From Gp6-AA40 sp035711805 (GTDB lineage Bacteria > Acidobacteriota > Vicinamibacteria > Vicinamibacterales > UBA2999), in NCBI GenBank assembly GCA_035711805.1, contig DASTBV010000043.1:1-39778 (forward strand): a stretch of DNA of 39,778 nucleotides, given 5' to 3'. The notes under the pieces are model-generated. The model ran no database searches. It saw only the letters and a list, made by a program, of their open reading frames with translations, and had not been told where the DNA came from. Below, in pieces: positions 16,258 to 23,592 of the stretch. The stretch's first letter is position 1, and every line of letters begins with the position of its first letter. Made by a program: the position numbers and the translations under genes.

Positions 16258-17168
16258 TATTTTTTCTCCAGCCCGATACCTGCATCCTTCACGTCTTTCA
16301 TGTGTTGCAGGTCCTGGTTGTCCTCGTGGCAGGCGACCTCGAGCATCTCGCCCTTCTCGTCCCGGTTGAACTGCACTTCGACCGTAAACGGCCGCGTATA
16401 GACGAGCGGGTCGGTCAGCGTCGCCCTGTAAATAATGGTATTCGCATTCACCGGTGTAAATCGCTCGACGACGGTCAGCGCGTGGCTGGTGATCTCGCCC
16501 GCCTCGTTCAGCCACGGCTTGCCGTTGAAGTTCCGGCTCTCGACGACGAGCGTGTCGCCCTCCCAGCGGCCGATCGAGTCACCCTGCCACAGGCGGACAG
16601 TATCGGGAAGATGCCTGCGTTTCGGGTCGATTGGAATCTGCCGCCACGCCATGCGTTCGAAGAGCACGACCAGGTGGGTCGGCGTCTGCATGATGAAGAA
16701 CGGCGACGGCACGTAGAAGCCGCGCGGTACGCCTGCCGCCATCACGCAGTGCGCCGTCGGGTCGTCGTAGCCCCGCGCCGGCGTCTGCCGGCTCTTCAGC
16801 TCCTCCCGCGCCCAGTCCTGCATCGGGAGCTTTCCGTCCGGCGGATCCACGACGATCCCCTGGCCGGGCGGCAGCATGGTTGCGCCGGCATGTTCCTCGA
16901 GGCCGTAATTCGCGCCGCGACCCTGGCTTTCGTAGAAGCCCGACAGGTCAGGCTTGCCGTCCGGCATCCGGCGCAGTGGTCCCGGTACAGGGGCGGCGCC
17001 ACGCCCACGTCCGCGTCCCGCTGCACCAGCACCCGCCTGGCCCGCCGGACCAGCGCCCTGTCCTCGCGGAGGAGCAGCAGGCGCACCCTGTGCATACGCG
17101 TCGCCCGCGGCGAGCGCTACGACGAGCGCGCCAAATGTAATTACTCTTTTGCATTTTGAATTTTGCAT
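16257..17168 (-). CDS. GRWE-family exported protein (unnamed acidobacterial family), paralogue B
   Basis: 303 residues from ATG 17168, which lies inside a tandem repeat that encodes the first residues MQNSKCK; an ATG-led frame reaching back to 17762 is antisense-like overlap with the previous gene and is rejected. A signal core (VITFGALVVALAAGDAYAQ) and a Gly/Ala/Pro-rich linker (30-63) are followed by MPDGKPDLSG (68-77), GVPRGFYVPSPFFIMQTPTH, GDSIGRWEGDTLVVES (196-211) and TDPLVYTRPF (252-261). I know this family only as hypothetical proteins, abundant in Vicinamibacteria. Likely a periplasmic beta-rich protein. Coupled to the DUF6152 gene downstream. Confidence 0.83.
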   Translation of the reverse strand: MQNSKCKRVITFGALVVALAAGDAYAQGAPAAPPRGQGAGPAGQAGAGAAGRGRGRGAAPVPGPLRRMPDGKPDLSGFYESQGRGANYGLEEHAGATMLPPGQGIVVDPPDGKLPMQDWAREELKSRQTPARGYDDPTAHCVMAAGVPRGFYVPSPFFIMQTPTHLVVLFERMAWRQIPIDPKRRHLPDTVRLWQGDSIGRWEGDTLVVESRNFNGKPWLNEAGEITSHALTVVERFTPVNANTIIYRATLTDPLVYTRPFTVEVQFNRDEKGEMLEVACHEDNQDLQHMKDVKDAGIGLEKK

Positions 17169-17216
17169 TTTGAATTCCGGCGCGTCGAATTCCGGGGCGT
17201 TGAATTCCCGCGCGCT
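17147..17216. repeat. Two tandem repeats filling the spacer between paralogues A and B
   Basis: An exact 14-base repeat occurs twice (17147-17160, 17161-17174). An imperfect 15-base repeat beginning GAATTCC occurs three times (17172-17186, 17187-17201, 17202-17216). Together they provide the ATG of the downstream gene and reach the stop codon of the upstream one. Confidence 0.75.
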
Positions 17217-18019
17217 CACTTCGGATACCACGTCCGCGGCTCGCGATGAAACGCGCCGCTCGCTTCCTCGGCCTCGGCCACGCACTGGTATTCGAGGATC
17301 CGATCCATGTCCTTCACGCGATAGATCGGCATGCTGATCTTCCACGCCCGCGTGAACACCTTCGGATCCTCCATCGTCGCCTCGTAGCGCATCGTGTCGG
17401 CATCGCTGAGCGAGTACCGCTCGGTCACCTTCAGCGCGTTGCTGTGGAAGTTGCCCGACGAGTCGAACCACGTCTTGTCGTTGTGGTTCGTCACTTCGAC
17501 GACGAGCGTGTCGCCTTCCCAGCGTCCACGCGAGTCGCCCATCCAGAACTCGATGCCCTGCACCGGCTTGCTGCCGTTCGTGTAGATCAGCCGATGGACA
17601 TTCGTCCACTCGAACGTCATCGCCACGTGCGTGCTGCTCTGAAAGACCTGGAACGGGAACTCGAGGTACATGATGCGTGGCACCCCGGGCATATAGCACT
17701 TGCTGAACGGGTCTTCGGTGTAGCGCTTCGCGAAGTTCTCCTCGCGCTTCTTCAGCGCCCATTCCTGGTACGGGATCGTGCCGCCCTCGACGACGCTGCG
17801 CCCGGCGGGCATGTTGTGCCGGGCATGGTGGTCCTCGAGGTTGTAAAAGGCCCGGTTACGCACCTGCCAGATGCCTTGCAGGTTCGGCTTGCCGTCGGGC
17901 ATCCGAGGGATCTTTGCCGCAGCCGTTTGCGCGGCCGTACCGCCTGTCAGCTGGGGAAGACTGCCGATGAAAAGAGCCGCCAGGAACACACCCGCAGCGG
18001 CGCTAAGACGTTTACTCAT
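17216..18019 (-). CDS. GRWE-family exported protein, paralogue A
   Basis: 267 residues with a signal peptide (about 1-31). Family landmarks: RMPDGKPNLQGIWQVRN (39-55), IPYQEWALKKREENF (82-96), DPFSKCYMPGVPRIMYLEFP (103-122), FWMGDSRGRWEGDTLVVEV (158-176), NALKVTERYSLSDADTMRYE (194-213) and EDPKVFTRAW (217-226). These are the same blocks in the same order as at 16257, 18450 and 20021. It is first in the minus-strand operon (A, B, DUF6152, VWFA) and is divergent from a second such operon across 62 bases. No characterised relative is known to me, so only export and a beta-rich fold can be inferred. Confidence 0.85.
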   Translation of the reverse strand: MSKRLSAAAGVFLAALFIGSLPQLTGGTAAQTAAAKIPRMPDGKPNLQGIWQVRNRAFYNLEDHHARHNMPAGRSVVEGGTIPYQEWALKKREENFAKRYTEDPFSKCYMPGVPRIMYLEFPFQVFQSSTHVAMTFEWTNVHRLIYTNGSKPVQGIEFWMGDSRGRWEGDTLVVEVTNHNDKTWFDSSGNFHSNALKVTERYSLSDADTMRYEATMEDPKVFTRAWKISMPIYRVKDMDRILEYQCVAEAEEASGAFHREPRTWYPK

Positions 18020-18081
18020 GAAATAAGGCCTCTGAGAAAATTACGGGGCCGTGACCCGCGGGAAATATTACTATCCCGCGC

Positions 18082-18450
18082 ATGCGGACACGAACCTTCG
18101 TCCTGGCCGCGGCTTTCGTGGTGTTCACGGCATCCACACGCGCCCAGGAAGGCCATCCATTGACCGGCACGTGGGCCGGCGACTGGGGGCCGGCCGGAGC
18201 GCAGCGAACGCACATCACGATGGTGATGAACTGGGACGGCAAGGCCGTCACCGGCGTGATTAACCCGGGCCCAGATGCGATTTCGCTGACCGCCGTCTCG
18301 GTCGACTGGGGAACATGGACCGTTCGCATCGACGCCAAGGGCGTCGCGGCGGAAGGGCGGATGGAAGACATCGGGTCGTCCCATCGCCGCATCGTCGGCA
18401 CGTGGAGTCAGGGTGGCGCGAAGGGCGATTTCACGCTGACGCGCGATTGA
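18082..18450 (+). CDS. Small exported beta-rich protein of unknown function
   Basis: 122 residues. Signal peptide MRTRTFVLAAAFVVFTASTR ends near AQ. The mature part, about 100 residues, is beta-rich: HPLTGTWAGDWGPAG, HITMVMNWDGKAVTGVINPG, SLTAVSVDWGTWTVRIDAKG and IVGTWSQGGAKGDFTLTRD. The GTW and TWS motifs at both ends suggest a small lipocalin-like or immunoglobulin-like barrel. It opens the plus-strand operon. Its stop overlaps the start of the fusion gene (TGATG), so it is co-translated with the DUF6152/GRWE proteins and is probably part of the same system. Confidence 0.78.
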   Translation: MRTRTFVLAAAFVVFTASTRAQEGHPLTGTWAGDWGPAGAQRTHITMVMNWDGKAVTGVINPGPDAISLTAVSVDWGTWTVRIDAKGVAAEGRMEDIGSSHRRIVGTWSQGGAKGDFTLTRD

Positions 18451-19556
18451 TGAAACAGTTCGTGCTCGGAGCGCTGATCGCCGTTGGGGCAGTTGCGCAT
18501 GCTCAGCTGCCGGTTCCCGCTCTGTACGACGAGTGGCGCCGCGTCACGCTGGACGGCGTCGTCACACGCGTCGCGTGGGCGAACCCTCGCGCGTATGTGT
18601 TTGTCGACGTCCGGGAGCCTGGCGGTCCCGTGTCGAACTGGGCGATCGAGATCGGCAATCCGCTCGATCTGGAGCAGCGCGGCTGGTTGCGGACCACGGT
18701 TCGAGCCGGCGACAGTGTGAGCGTCGAGGCCGTTCCCGCCCGCGACAACGCGAAGCGTGCGCTCCTTTCCACGTTCTGGAAAACCAGTCCGCGTGCGCGG
18801 GTGTTCAGTGGGAGCGCCGCAACGGCGAAGGCGGCCCCCACCGCGGCGGGTCCGGCACCCCGCTGGCCGGATGGACAGGTCCGCCTCGGCCCGCCCGCTG
18901 GACGGAAAGGCTACTGGGGCGCTGCGAGCCTGACGACGATGATCGAGAGCGCCAGTAAGATTTCCGTGCGTGCCGACGGACTGCTCGCGAACCTGTCGGA
19001 TGCGGACCGCGTGGCGCCCTTTCAGCCCTGGGCAAGGGCCGTCTATCTGCACCGGCAGCGAACGCTTCTCAGGGACGATCCCGCGGCACGGTGTCTCCCG
19101 ACCGGAGGTCCCCGCCAGTTTCACACGCCGAACGGTTTCCAGTTCGTCGAGCAACGCGACCTCGGGCGCATCCTCGTGCTGTTCGGCGGGGCGAACCGCA
19201 ACTGGCGCATCATCTACACCGACGGCCGTCCGCTGGGTCAGGCCGCGGAGGCGGTGCCGAGTTATTACGGCAGCTCTGTCGGGCGCTGGGAAAAGGACGC
19301 GCTCGTGGTCGAGTCGGTCGGGTATAACGAGCGGTTCTGGATGACGAACGGCGGGCTGCCGCACACGGAAGCGCTTCGTCTGGTGGAGAGGTTTTCGCGG
19401 CCGGACCTGAACACGCTGCGGTATGAAGTGACCGTCGACGATCCGCGGACCTACACGCGCCCGTGGCGCAGCGAGTGGACCGTGCGGTGGGTGCCGGATC
19501 GGGAAATCGAGGAGTTCTTCTGCGAGGAGAACGTCGAGTCCACATTCATTCGGTGA
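18450..19556 (+). CDS. Fusion of a DUF6152-like domain with a GRWE-family domain
   Basis: 368 residues; ATG 18450 shares a base with the upstream TGA. After a signal peptide (to about 18), residues 19-118 match DUF6152: LDGVVTRVAWANPRAYVFVD lines up with ITGFVTKVDWVNPHAFVSVD of the 19556 protein. The His-His start is missing and the NPHAF histidine is arginine here. A linker rich in Ala (120-137) leads to the GRWE domain: PRWPDGQVRLGPPAGRKGYW, DPAARCLPTGGPRQFH, GSSVGRWEKDALVVES (near 273-288) and VDDPRTYTRPW. It joins in one chain what neighbours encode as separate, overlapping genes. TGATG couples it to the next gene. Confidence 0.83.
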   Translation: MKQFVLGALIAVGAVAHAQLPVPALYDEWRRVTLDGVVTRVAWANPRAYVFVDVREPGGPVSNWAIEIGNPLDLEQRGWLRTTVRAGDSVSVEAVPARDNAKRALLSTFWKTSPRARVFSGSAATAKAAPTAAGPAPRWPDGQVRLGPPAGRKGYWGAASLTTMIESASKISVRADGLLANLSDADRVAPFQPWARAVYLHRQRTLLRDDPAARCLPTGGPRQFHTPNGFQFVEQRDLGRILVLFGGANRNWRIIYTDGRPLGQAAEAVPSYYGSSVGRWEKDALVVESVGYNERFWMTNGGLPHTEALRLVERFSRPDLNTLRYEVTVDDPRTYTRPWRSEWTVRWVPDREIEEFFCEENVESTFIR

Positions 19557-19960
19557 TGAACATGAGCACTACGCTTCGCCCGCTCGTCGTTGTGTTCTCT
19601 GTCGCGTGCGCGATGCTCTCGGTGACGCCGTCTGCCAGCGCGCACCATTCCTTCGACGCGGAGTACGACTCGAAGAAGCCGTTTACGATCACCGGCTTCG
19701 TGACGAAGGTGGATTGGGTGAATCCGCACGCCTTCGTCTCCGTTGACGTGAAGGATGGCAATGCGGTCAAGAACTACCGCATCGAAATGGGTCCACCGTA
19801 TGCGCTCGTCCGCGGCGGATGGAAACGCGACACGCTCAAGATCGGAGACAAGGTGACGATCGTGAACGCGGCCGCCGCGAAGGACGGCAGCAACGCCGGA
19901 GGATCGATGCCGACGACTGCCATGGTCCTCGCGGATGGGCAGAAGTTGACGATGCGATGA
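19556..19960 (+). CDS. DUF6152 family exported protein
   Basis: 134 residues; ATG 19556 overlaps the upstream TGA by one base (a second ATG is at 19562). The signal peptide ends SASA, leaving His-His (30-31) at the likely mature N-terminus, then SFDAEYDSKKPFTITGFVTK. WVNPHAFVSVDV (54-65) is the second family block. It is close to the 15847 protein (HHAF/HHSF, NPHAW/NPHAF), and both lie next to a GRWE-family gene; the next gene begins three bases after its stop. A leading histidine after signal cleavage can bind copper in other protein families (CopC, LPMO); for this one it is speculation. Confidence 0.88.
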   Translation: MNMSTTLRPLVVVFSVACAMLSVTPSASAHHSFDAEYDSKKPFTITGFVTKVDWVNPHAFVSVDVKDGNAVKNYRIEMGPPYALVRGGWKRDTLKIGDKVTIVNAAAAKDGSNAGGSMPTTAMVLADGQKLTMR

Positions 19961-19961
19961 C

Positions 19962-20020
19962 AAGTGGAAGAAGTGGAAGAAGTGGAAGAAGTGGAAAAGT
20001 GGAAGAAGTGGAAAAGTAAG
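19962..20020 (+). repeat. Tandem repeat (9-bp unit AAGTGGAAG) at a gene start
   Basis: About six units, the first three exact, begin two bases after the DUF6152 stop and run to the TTG at 20021. They contain four in-frame GTG codons. If translated they give a Val-Glu-Glu then Lys-Trp-Lys tail ahead of a signal peptide. Confidence 0.8.
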
Positions 20021-20761
20021 TTGAAAAGTACGGTTGTGGCTGTCATGGCGGCCCTTGTCTGCGCTGAGGTACTGCTTGCCCAGGTGCCGGCGCAGAAGCC
20101 GGCGGCGACGGAACCGGCACCGCGCTGGCCCGACGGTCGCATCAATCTCGGAGCGTCAAAGGATCAGAAGGGGTATTGGGAGATCCGCCCGGGGCTCGGT
20201 GGGTTCCCGCGCGCCGCCGACGTTCCGTTTCAGGACTGGTCGCGCGCGCTTTATCAGTACCGCACCACCACCGCGGATCTGTATCCACCGCTTGTCGGCT
20301 GTAAGCCGGCCGGCGGGCCGGGATTCTTCAACGCGCCCGGCTTCGAGATCGTCGATGCTCCGGAGCTGAAGAGCATCTTCCTGCTCAACATCGCCGGGCC
20401 GCACTCATGGCGGGTGGTCTACATGGACGGCCGTGCGCATCCTCCGCGCGAGAGCCTGCGGCCGACCTACTTCGGCCATTCCATCGGCAGGTGGGAGGGC
20501 GATACGCTGGTCGTCGACTCGATCGGGTTCAACGAGAAGCAGTGGCTTGCCGGATCGTTTCCGCACACCGAACAGCTGCATCTCACCGAACGCATCTCGC
20601 GTCCGAACCTGCGCACCCTGGTGTACGAAGCGACGATCGACGATCCAGGCGCCTACACGAAACCGTGGACGGTCCGCTGGACGATCAACGAAAAGAGCGC
20701 GTCCTCGTGGATGGCTGGCGGCGAGATGTTCGAGTACATCTGTCAGGACAGCCGCGAGTAG
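19964..20761 (+). CDS. GRWE-family exported protein, paralogue C
   Basis: 265 residues from the first GTG, but the true start is probably TTG 20021 (246 residues), which gives a normal signal peptide MKSTVVAVMAALVCAEVLLA; the stretch before it is a 9-base tandem repeat. Family blocks: APRWPDGRINLGASKDQKGY, VPFQDWSRALYQYR, LYPPLVGCKPAGGPGFFNAP, WRVVYMDGRAHP, FGHSIGRWEGDTLVVDSIGF and IDDPGAYTKPWTVRW. It is closest to the GRWE half of the fusion protein (PRWPDG, KGYW, GxxGRWE). Its last codons and stop (20746-20761) are repeated exactly after the next gene. Confidence 0.83.
   Translation: MEEVEEVEEVEKWKKWKSKLKSTVVAVMAALVCAEVLLAQVPAQKPAATEPAPRWPDGRINLGASKDQKGYWEIRPGLGGFPRAADVPFQDWSRALYQYRTTTADLYPPLVGCKPAGGPGFFNAPGFEIVDAPELKSIFLLNIAGPHSWRVVYMDGRAHPPRESLRPTYFGHSIGRWEGDTLVVDSIGFNEKQWLAGSFPHTEQLHLTERISRPNLRTLVYEATIDDPGAYTKPWTVRWTINEKSASSWMAGGEMFEYICQDSRE
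20746..20761 (+). repeat. 16-bp direct repeat flanking the DUF3738 gene, left copy
   Basis: GGACAGCCGCGAGTAG, the last codons and stop of paralogue C, recurs exactly at 21596-21611. The DUF3738 gene lies between the two. Confidence 0.6.
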
Positions 20762-20775
20762 GAGGAGTGGGCCGT

Positions 20776-21588
20776 TTGCGATTGAAGACCGCTCTCGCCG
20801 CAGCAACTTTGTGTGTAGCTGCTCTCGCTTACGCCCAGGACGTGCCGACGTTCGATGTCGCATCCGTCAAGCGGAACGTTTCAGGCGAACCGGGAGCCGC
20901 GCTTGACATGTCGCGTGGCCAGGTGCGCGCGACGAACGCGCCGCTCCAGGTCCTGATACGGCAGTCGTTCGACGTGATGGACTCTCAGATCGTCGGCGCA
21001 CCTTCGTGGGTAGCGGACGAGCGGTATGACGTCATCGCGAAGGCTCCCGAGGGAATCGAGACAGCTGTTGGGCTGCGGACCTTGCTGCGCGCGTTGCTGG
21101 CGGAGCGATTCAAGCTGACGACCCATACCGAGACTCGAGAGATGCCAGTGTTCAGTCTCACCAGGGCACGGGCCGACGGCCGCAACGGGCCCGGACTGCG
21201 CGAAGCGTCCTTCGACTGCGTCAACGGCGCCCCGGTGTTTACAGGTGGGGCACGTACCACCACGACGGACGAGTGGCCCATGTGCATAGTAACTTTCAAG
21301 CCAGGGCTGCTCTATGTCGGGGGTTACCAGATGCGCGACGTGATCCGCTTACTCACACCGCTCGTCGGGAGGACAATTCTCGATGAGACGAAGATTCAGG
21401 GACTTGTCCAGGTTCGTCTCGAATATCAGCCGGCGGGACGAGGCGCGTCGCCGCAAGGTGCTTCAACAAACGAGCGCCCGGAGCTCTTCACCGCGCTCGA
21501 AGAACAGACCGGGCTCAAGCTGGTCGGCAAGCGCGCGCCCGTGGAGGTCCTCGTCATCGACACGGTGGAGCGGCCCTCGCCGGACTAG
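20776..21588 (+). CDS. DUF3738 (TIGR03435) exported acidobacterial protein
   Basis: 270 residues from TTG 20776, chosen because GGAGGAG (20761-20767) lies eight bases upstream; GTG 20767 would overlap that site. Signal peptide MRLKTALAAATLCVAALAYA. FDVASVKRN followed by RGQVRATNAPLQVLIRQSFD and IVGAPSWVADERYDVIAKAP is the N-terminal signature of the TIGR03435 family. LRALLAERFKLTTHTETREM, PVFSLTRAR and GRTILDETKIQGLVQVRLEY follow, and VEVLVIDTVERPSPD is the standard ending. The family is strongly expanded in soil acidobacteria, without known function. It is last in the plus-strand operon and bounded by a 16-bp direct repeat, so it may be a late insertion. Confidence 0.88.
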   Translation: MRLKTALAAATLCVAALAYAQDVPTFDVASVKRNVSGEPGAALDMSRGQVRATNAPLQVLIRQSFDVMDSQIVGAPSWVADERYDVIAKAPEGIETAVGLRTLLRALLAERFKLTTHTETREMPVFSLTRARADGRNGPGLREASFDCVNGAPVFTGGARTTTTDEWPMCIVTFKPGLLYVGGYQMRDVIRLLTPLVGRTILDETKIQGLVQVRLEYQPAGRGASPQGASTNERPELFTALEEQTGLKLVGKRAPVEVLVIDTVERPSPD

Positions 21589-21595
21589 CTTGCCG

Positions 21596-21611
21596 GGACA
21601 GCCGCGAGTAG
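21596..21611 (+). repeat. 16-bp direct repeat flanking the DUF3738 gene, right copy
   Basis: Identical to 20746-20761. The 21612-21749 stretch after it holds no gene that I can see. Confidence 0.6.
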
Positions 21612-21749
21612 CGCGTGTAGCGACTGCTCGCCGGTCCATGGCCCACTCGCTTGGGAACTTAACTGGTGCGGTGGGGTCCAACGCTTCCAGTAATCAACCT
21701 TGTCAGAAACCACACCCTGGCTAGGTTGTAAGGATCAGGAGACAACCCC

Positions 21750-21977
21750 ATGCGCATCAACGGCTGGCAACGGCTTTGGCTACTAGCTTCGATTCTTTGG
21801 GCGGTTGTAATCCTATTACTTGCAGGGATCCTTCGGTCCGACGGCGATCAGACCGTCCAGAGCGCCAATGTGGCCCTGTTTGTGGTGCGGCTGTGGATCG
21901 TGCCAGTCGCGGCGGTTTATGGCTTCGGCCTTGGCCTCGCTTGGGTCCGCCGCGGATTTCAAGTCGAGGCAAAGTAA
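21750..21977 (+). CDS. Small two-helix membrane protein
   Basis: 75 residues with CAGGAGA at 21736-21742 as ribosome site. Two hydrophobic helices are visible: RLWLLASILWAVVILLLAGI and VALFVVRLWIVPVAAVYGFG, with a basic end (RRGFQVEAK). It resembles many uncharacterised short membrane proteins; no family is recognised. It converges on the broken membrane gene at 22253-22669. Confidence 0.6.
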   Translation: MRINGWQRLWLLASILWAVVILLLAGILRSDGDQTVQSANVALFVVRLWIVPVAAVYGFGLGLAWVRRGFQVEAK

Positions 21978-22118
21978 CCCGCCCCGGATCTCGCCTGCGG
22001 CTCGGCGCCACCGTTGCTGCTGGCATGCGACCATCGCACGCCAAGGCATCGGTTCTCGGCGTGCAGTTCGCACTCACTACATGATTTAGGGTCGACACGA
22101 TCGATCCTGCGAGTCGCG

Positions 22119-22250
22119 TCAGCTTTCCGGTAGCGTCACGAACTCGATCTCATCGAACGTCATCCGGTAAGCGGAGTTTCCAAAGGCTGCGTACCGGATC
22201 ATCCGATTCGAGGCGTGGATGGGGACATTACGCTTGGGCTGGAGGTTCAC
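22119..22250 (-). other. Short ORF or gene fragment (43 codons)
   Basis: GTG-led frame reading NRMIRYAAFGNSAYRMTFDE then IEFVTLPES and a stop. Composition is protein-like, so it may be the C-terminal remnant of a lost gene or a small gene. It begins three bases after the stop of the membrane pseudogene. No ribosome site stands out. The surrounding 21978-22252 stretch is otherwise featureless. Confidence 0.25.
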
Positions 22251-22252
22251 CT

Positions 22253-22669
22253 TTAATTACCGAAGATGCGCCTGTACGCCAACCCAACGGGCACGCCAAG
22301 GAACGACGCAAAGCCCAGAAGGAGGAGTGCTGCGCGTAGCGTCAACCATGCGAATCCCTCCAGAGTAACAAGTGCCATAACGTATAAGGCGAAGGCGCCT
22401 ATTGTGCCGACGAGAGCCGCGCCCACCTGTCCGCGACGAGCGAGCGGCAAGAGGAGGCCGACCAGGGGCCCAAGCAGAATCGCTGCGGCAAATTACAAAA
22501 GAACTACCACCCCCAAACTCGTCTCGAGTCTCTCGAACGTCCGATTGCCCCGCAACAGATGCACAGCGAGCACCCAGCAGCTGAATGCAGTCGCGATGAA
22601 CAGTGCCACACGCAGGCAGACGATGACGTCACGACGGACGCTGCGACGCTCTTCTGTGTCGAAGTCCAT
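22253..22669 (-). pseudogene. Four-helix membrane protein gene split by an in-frame TAA
   Basis: From ATG 22669 (GAGGAA upstream at the proper distance) the frame reads 58 codons, MDFDTEERRSVRRDVIVCLR then VALFIATAFSCWVLAVHLLR, and stops at TAA (22495-22493). The same frame continues without any shift for 79 more codons: FAAAILLGPLVGLLLPLARR, VGAALVGTIGAFALYVMALV and RAALLLLGFASFLGVPVGLA, ending at TAA 22255. The stop falls in the middle of what would be helix 2 (LGVVVLL, stop, FAAAILLGPLVG), so the halves once made a single protein of about 137 residues. No known family. A sequencing error is the main alternative. Confidence 0.6.
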
Positions 22670-22701
22670 CGACTACTGCTTCCTCATTCCAGTGAAGAAC
22701 A

Positions 22702-22725
22702 GACGCCTGAAGGCGGACACTACGT
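22702..22725. repeat. REP-like palindrome, family 1, copy B
   Basis: 22704-22725 matches the reverse complement of 25638-25659 exactly over 22 bases. It includes the stop codon (TAG, 22722-22720) of the N-acetyltransferase gene. Confidence 0.7.
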
Positions 22726-23565
22726 CGCTGCGGGTGTTCCTGCCAGCCGCGCCAGGGTTTCGTCGAGGTCCGGCCAGTCGGGGACGTTGATCCGGAAAGT
22801 CTCCGTCAGCACCTGCCTGATTTCACCGGCCCCGGCGAGCACGCGGCGTTCGGTCACGCCGTGCGGGAAATGGATCGCGAAGTCGGTGTTCCGCAGCGCA
22901 TAGCGGCGATCGCGGTCGACGCGCGCGGCCACCACGCGGTCGAGAAAGTGCGACTCGGGGTGGTTGCAGAGATACCAGTTCGGGATCTCGTAGTCCCCCA
23001 GCACCTGCGGCTGCTGGTCGAACGAGTACAGTCCCTTCCACGTGCCTTCGAGTTTGGCCTCGAGCAGAAACCCCCGGCTCACCGGCATCAGGCGAAACGG
23101 CTCGTGCGGCGTGGTCTGTTCGAGCCCTTCGACGAGCTTCAGCGGCGCCGTCGGCGTCGAACCGCCGAACCCGACGTCGACGATGTAGGAGACGCCGTCG
23201 AGCGTCACGTGCAGCACCATGTGGCTGCGGCCACGAACGACACCCGGCGCCACGTTCCAGACGACGCGTGCCGACAGGCCAGTGACCTCGTAGCCAATTG
23301 CCGCCAGGGCCGTTCCGAGCAGCAGGTTGTGCTCGAAGCACCACCCGCCGCGCCCGCCGCGCACCAGCTTGTCCTGAATCGCCGCGATATCCAGCCGCAC
23401 GGGTCGCCGCAGCAGCGGATCGAGGTTCTCGAACGGAATCGCGCACGGGTGGAGCAGCGCCAGTTCCTGGAGCGTCGCCAAATCAGCGCGCGCCGGCCGG
23501 TGGTCCATGCCAATCCGATGGAGATAGGCGCGGAGATCGAAAGCGGAGGAGTTGAACAGCGTCAC
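22720..23565 (-). CDS. Arylamine N-acetyltransferase
   Basis: 281 residues, the usual length. The catalytic triad is visible: Cys76 in RGGRGGWCFEHN, His115 in RGRSHMVLHV and Asp130 in YIVDVGFGG. The N-terminal block LHPCAIPFENLDPLLRRPVR is also typical. The enzyme moves acetyl from acetyl-CoA to arylamines and hydrazines in the cytosol; in some bacteria it acts on amine intermediates of aromatic degradation or antibiotic synthesis. It follows the TraB/GumN gene by 27 bases, so it probably shares a transcript with it and the efflux adaptor. The stop codon lies inside a REP-like element. Confidence 0.92.
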   Translation of the reverse strand: MTLFNSSAFDLRAYLHRIGMDHRPARADLATLQELALLHPCAIPFENLDPLLRRPVRLDIAAIQDKLVRGGRGGWCFEHNLLLGTALAAIGYEVTGLSARVVWNVAPGVVRGRSHMVLHVTLDGVSYIVDVGFGGSTPTAPLKLVEGLEQTTPHEPFRLMPVSRGFLLEAKLEGTWKGLYSFDQQPQVLGDYEIPNWYLCNHPESHFLDRVVAARVDRDRRYALRNTDFAIHFPHGVTERRVLAGAGEIRQVLTETFRINVPDWPDLDETLARLAGTPAAT

Positions 23566-23592
23566 AGTGCCCAGTGTTGCGAATGGCCGTGG

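Noticed and set aside
20407..20775. N-terminal extension of the DUF3738 protein
   Set aside because: It overlaps paralogue C in a different frame, while TTG 20776 has a good ribosome site and signal peptide.
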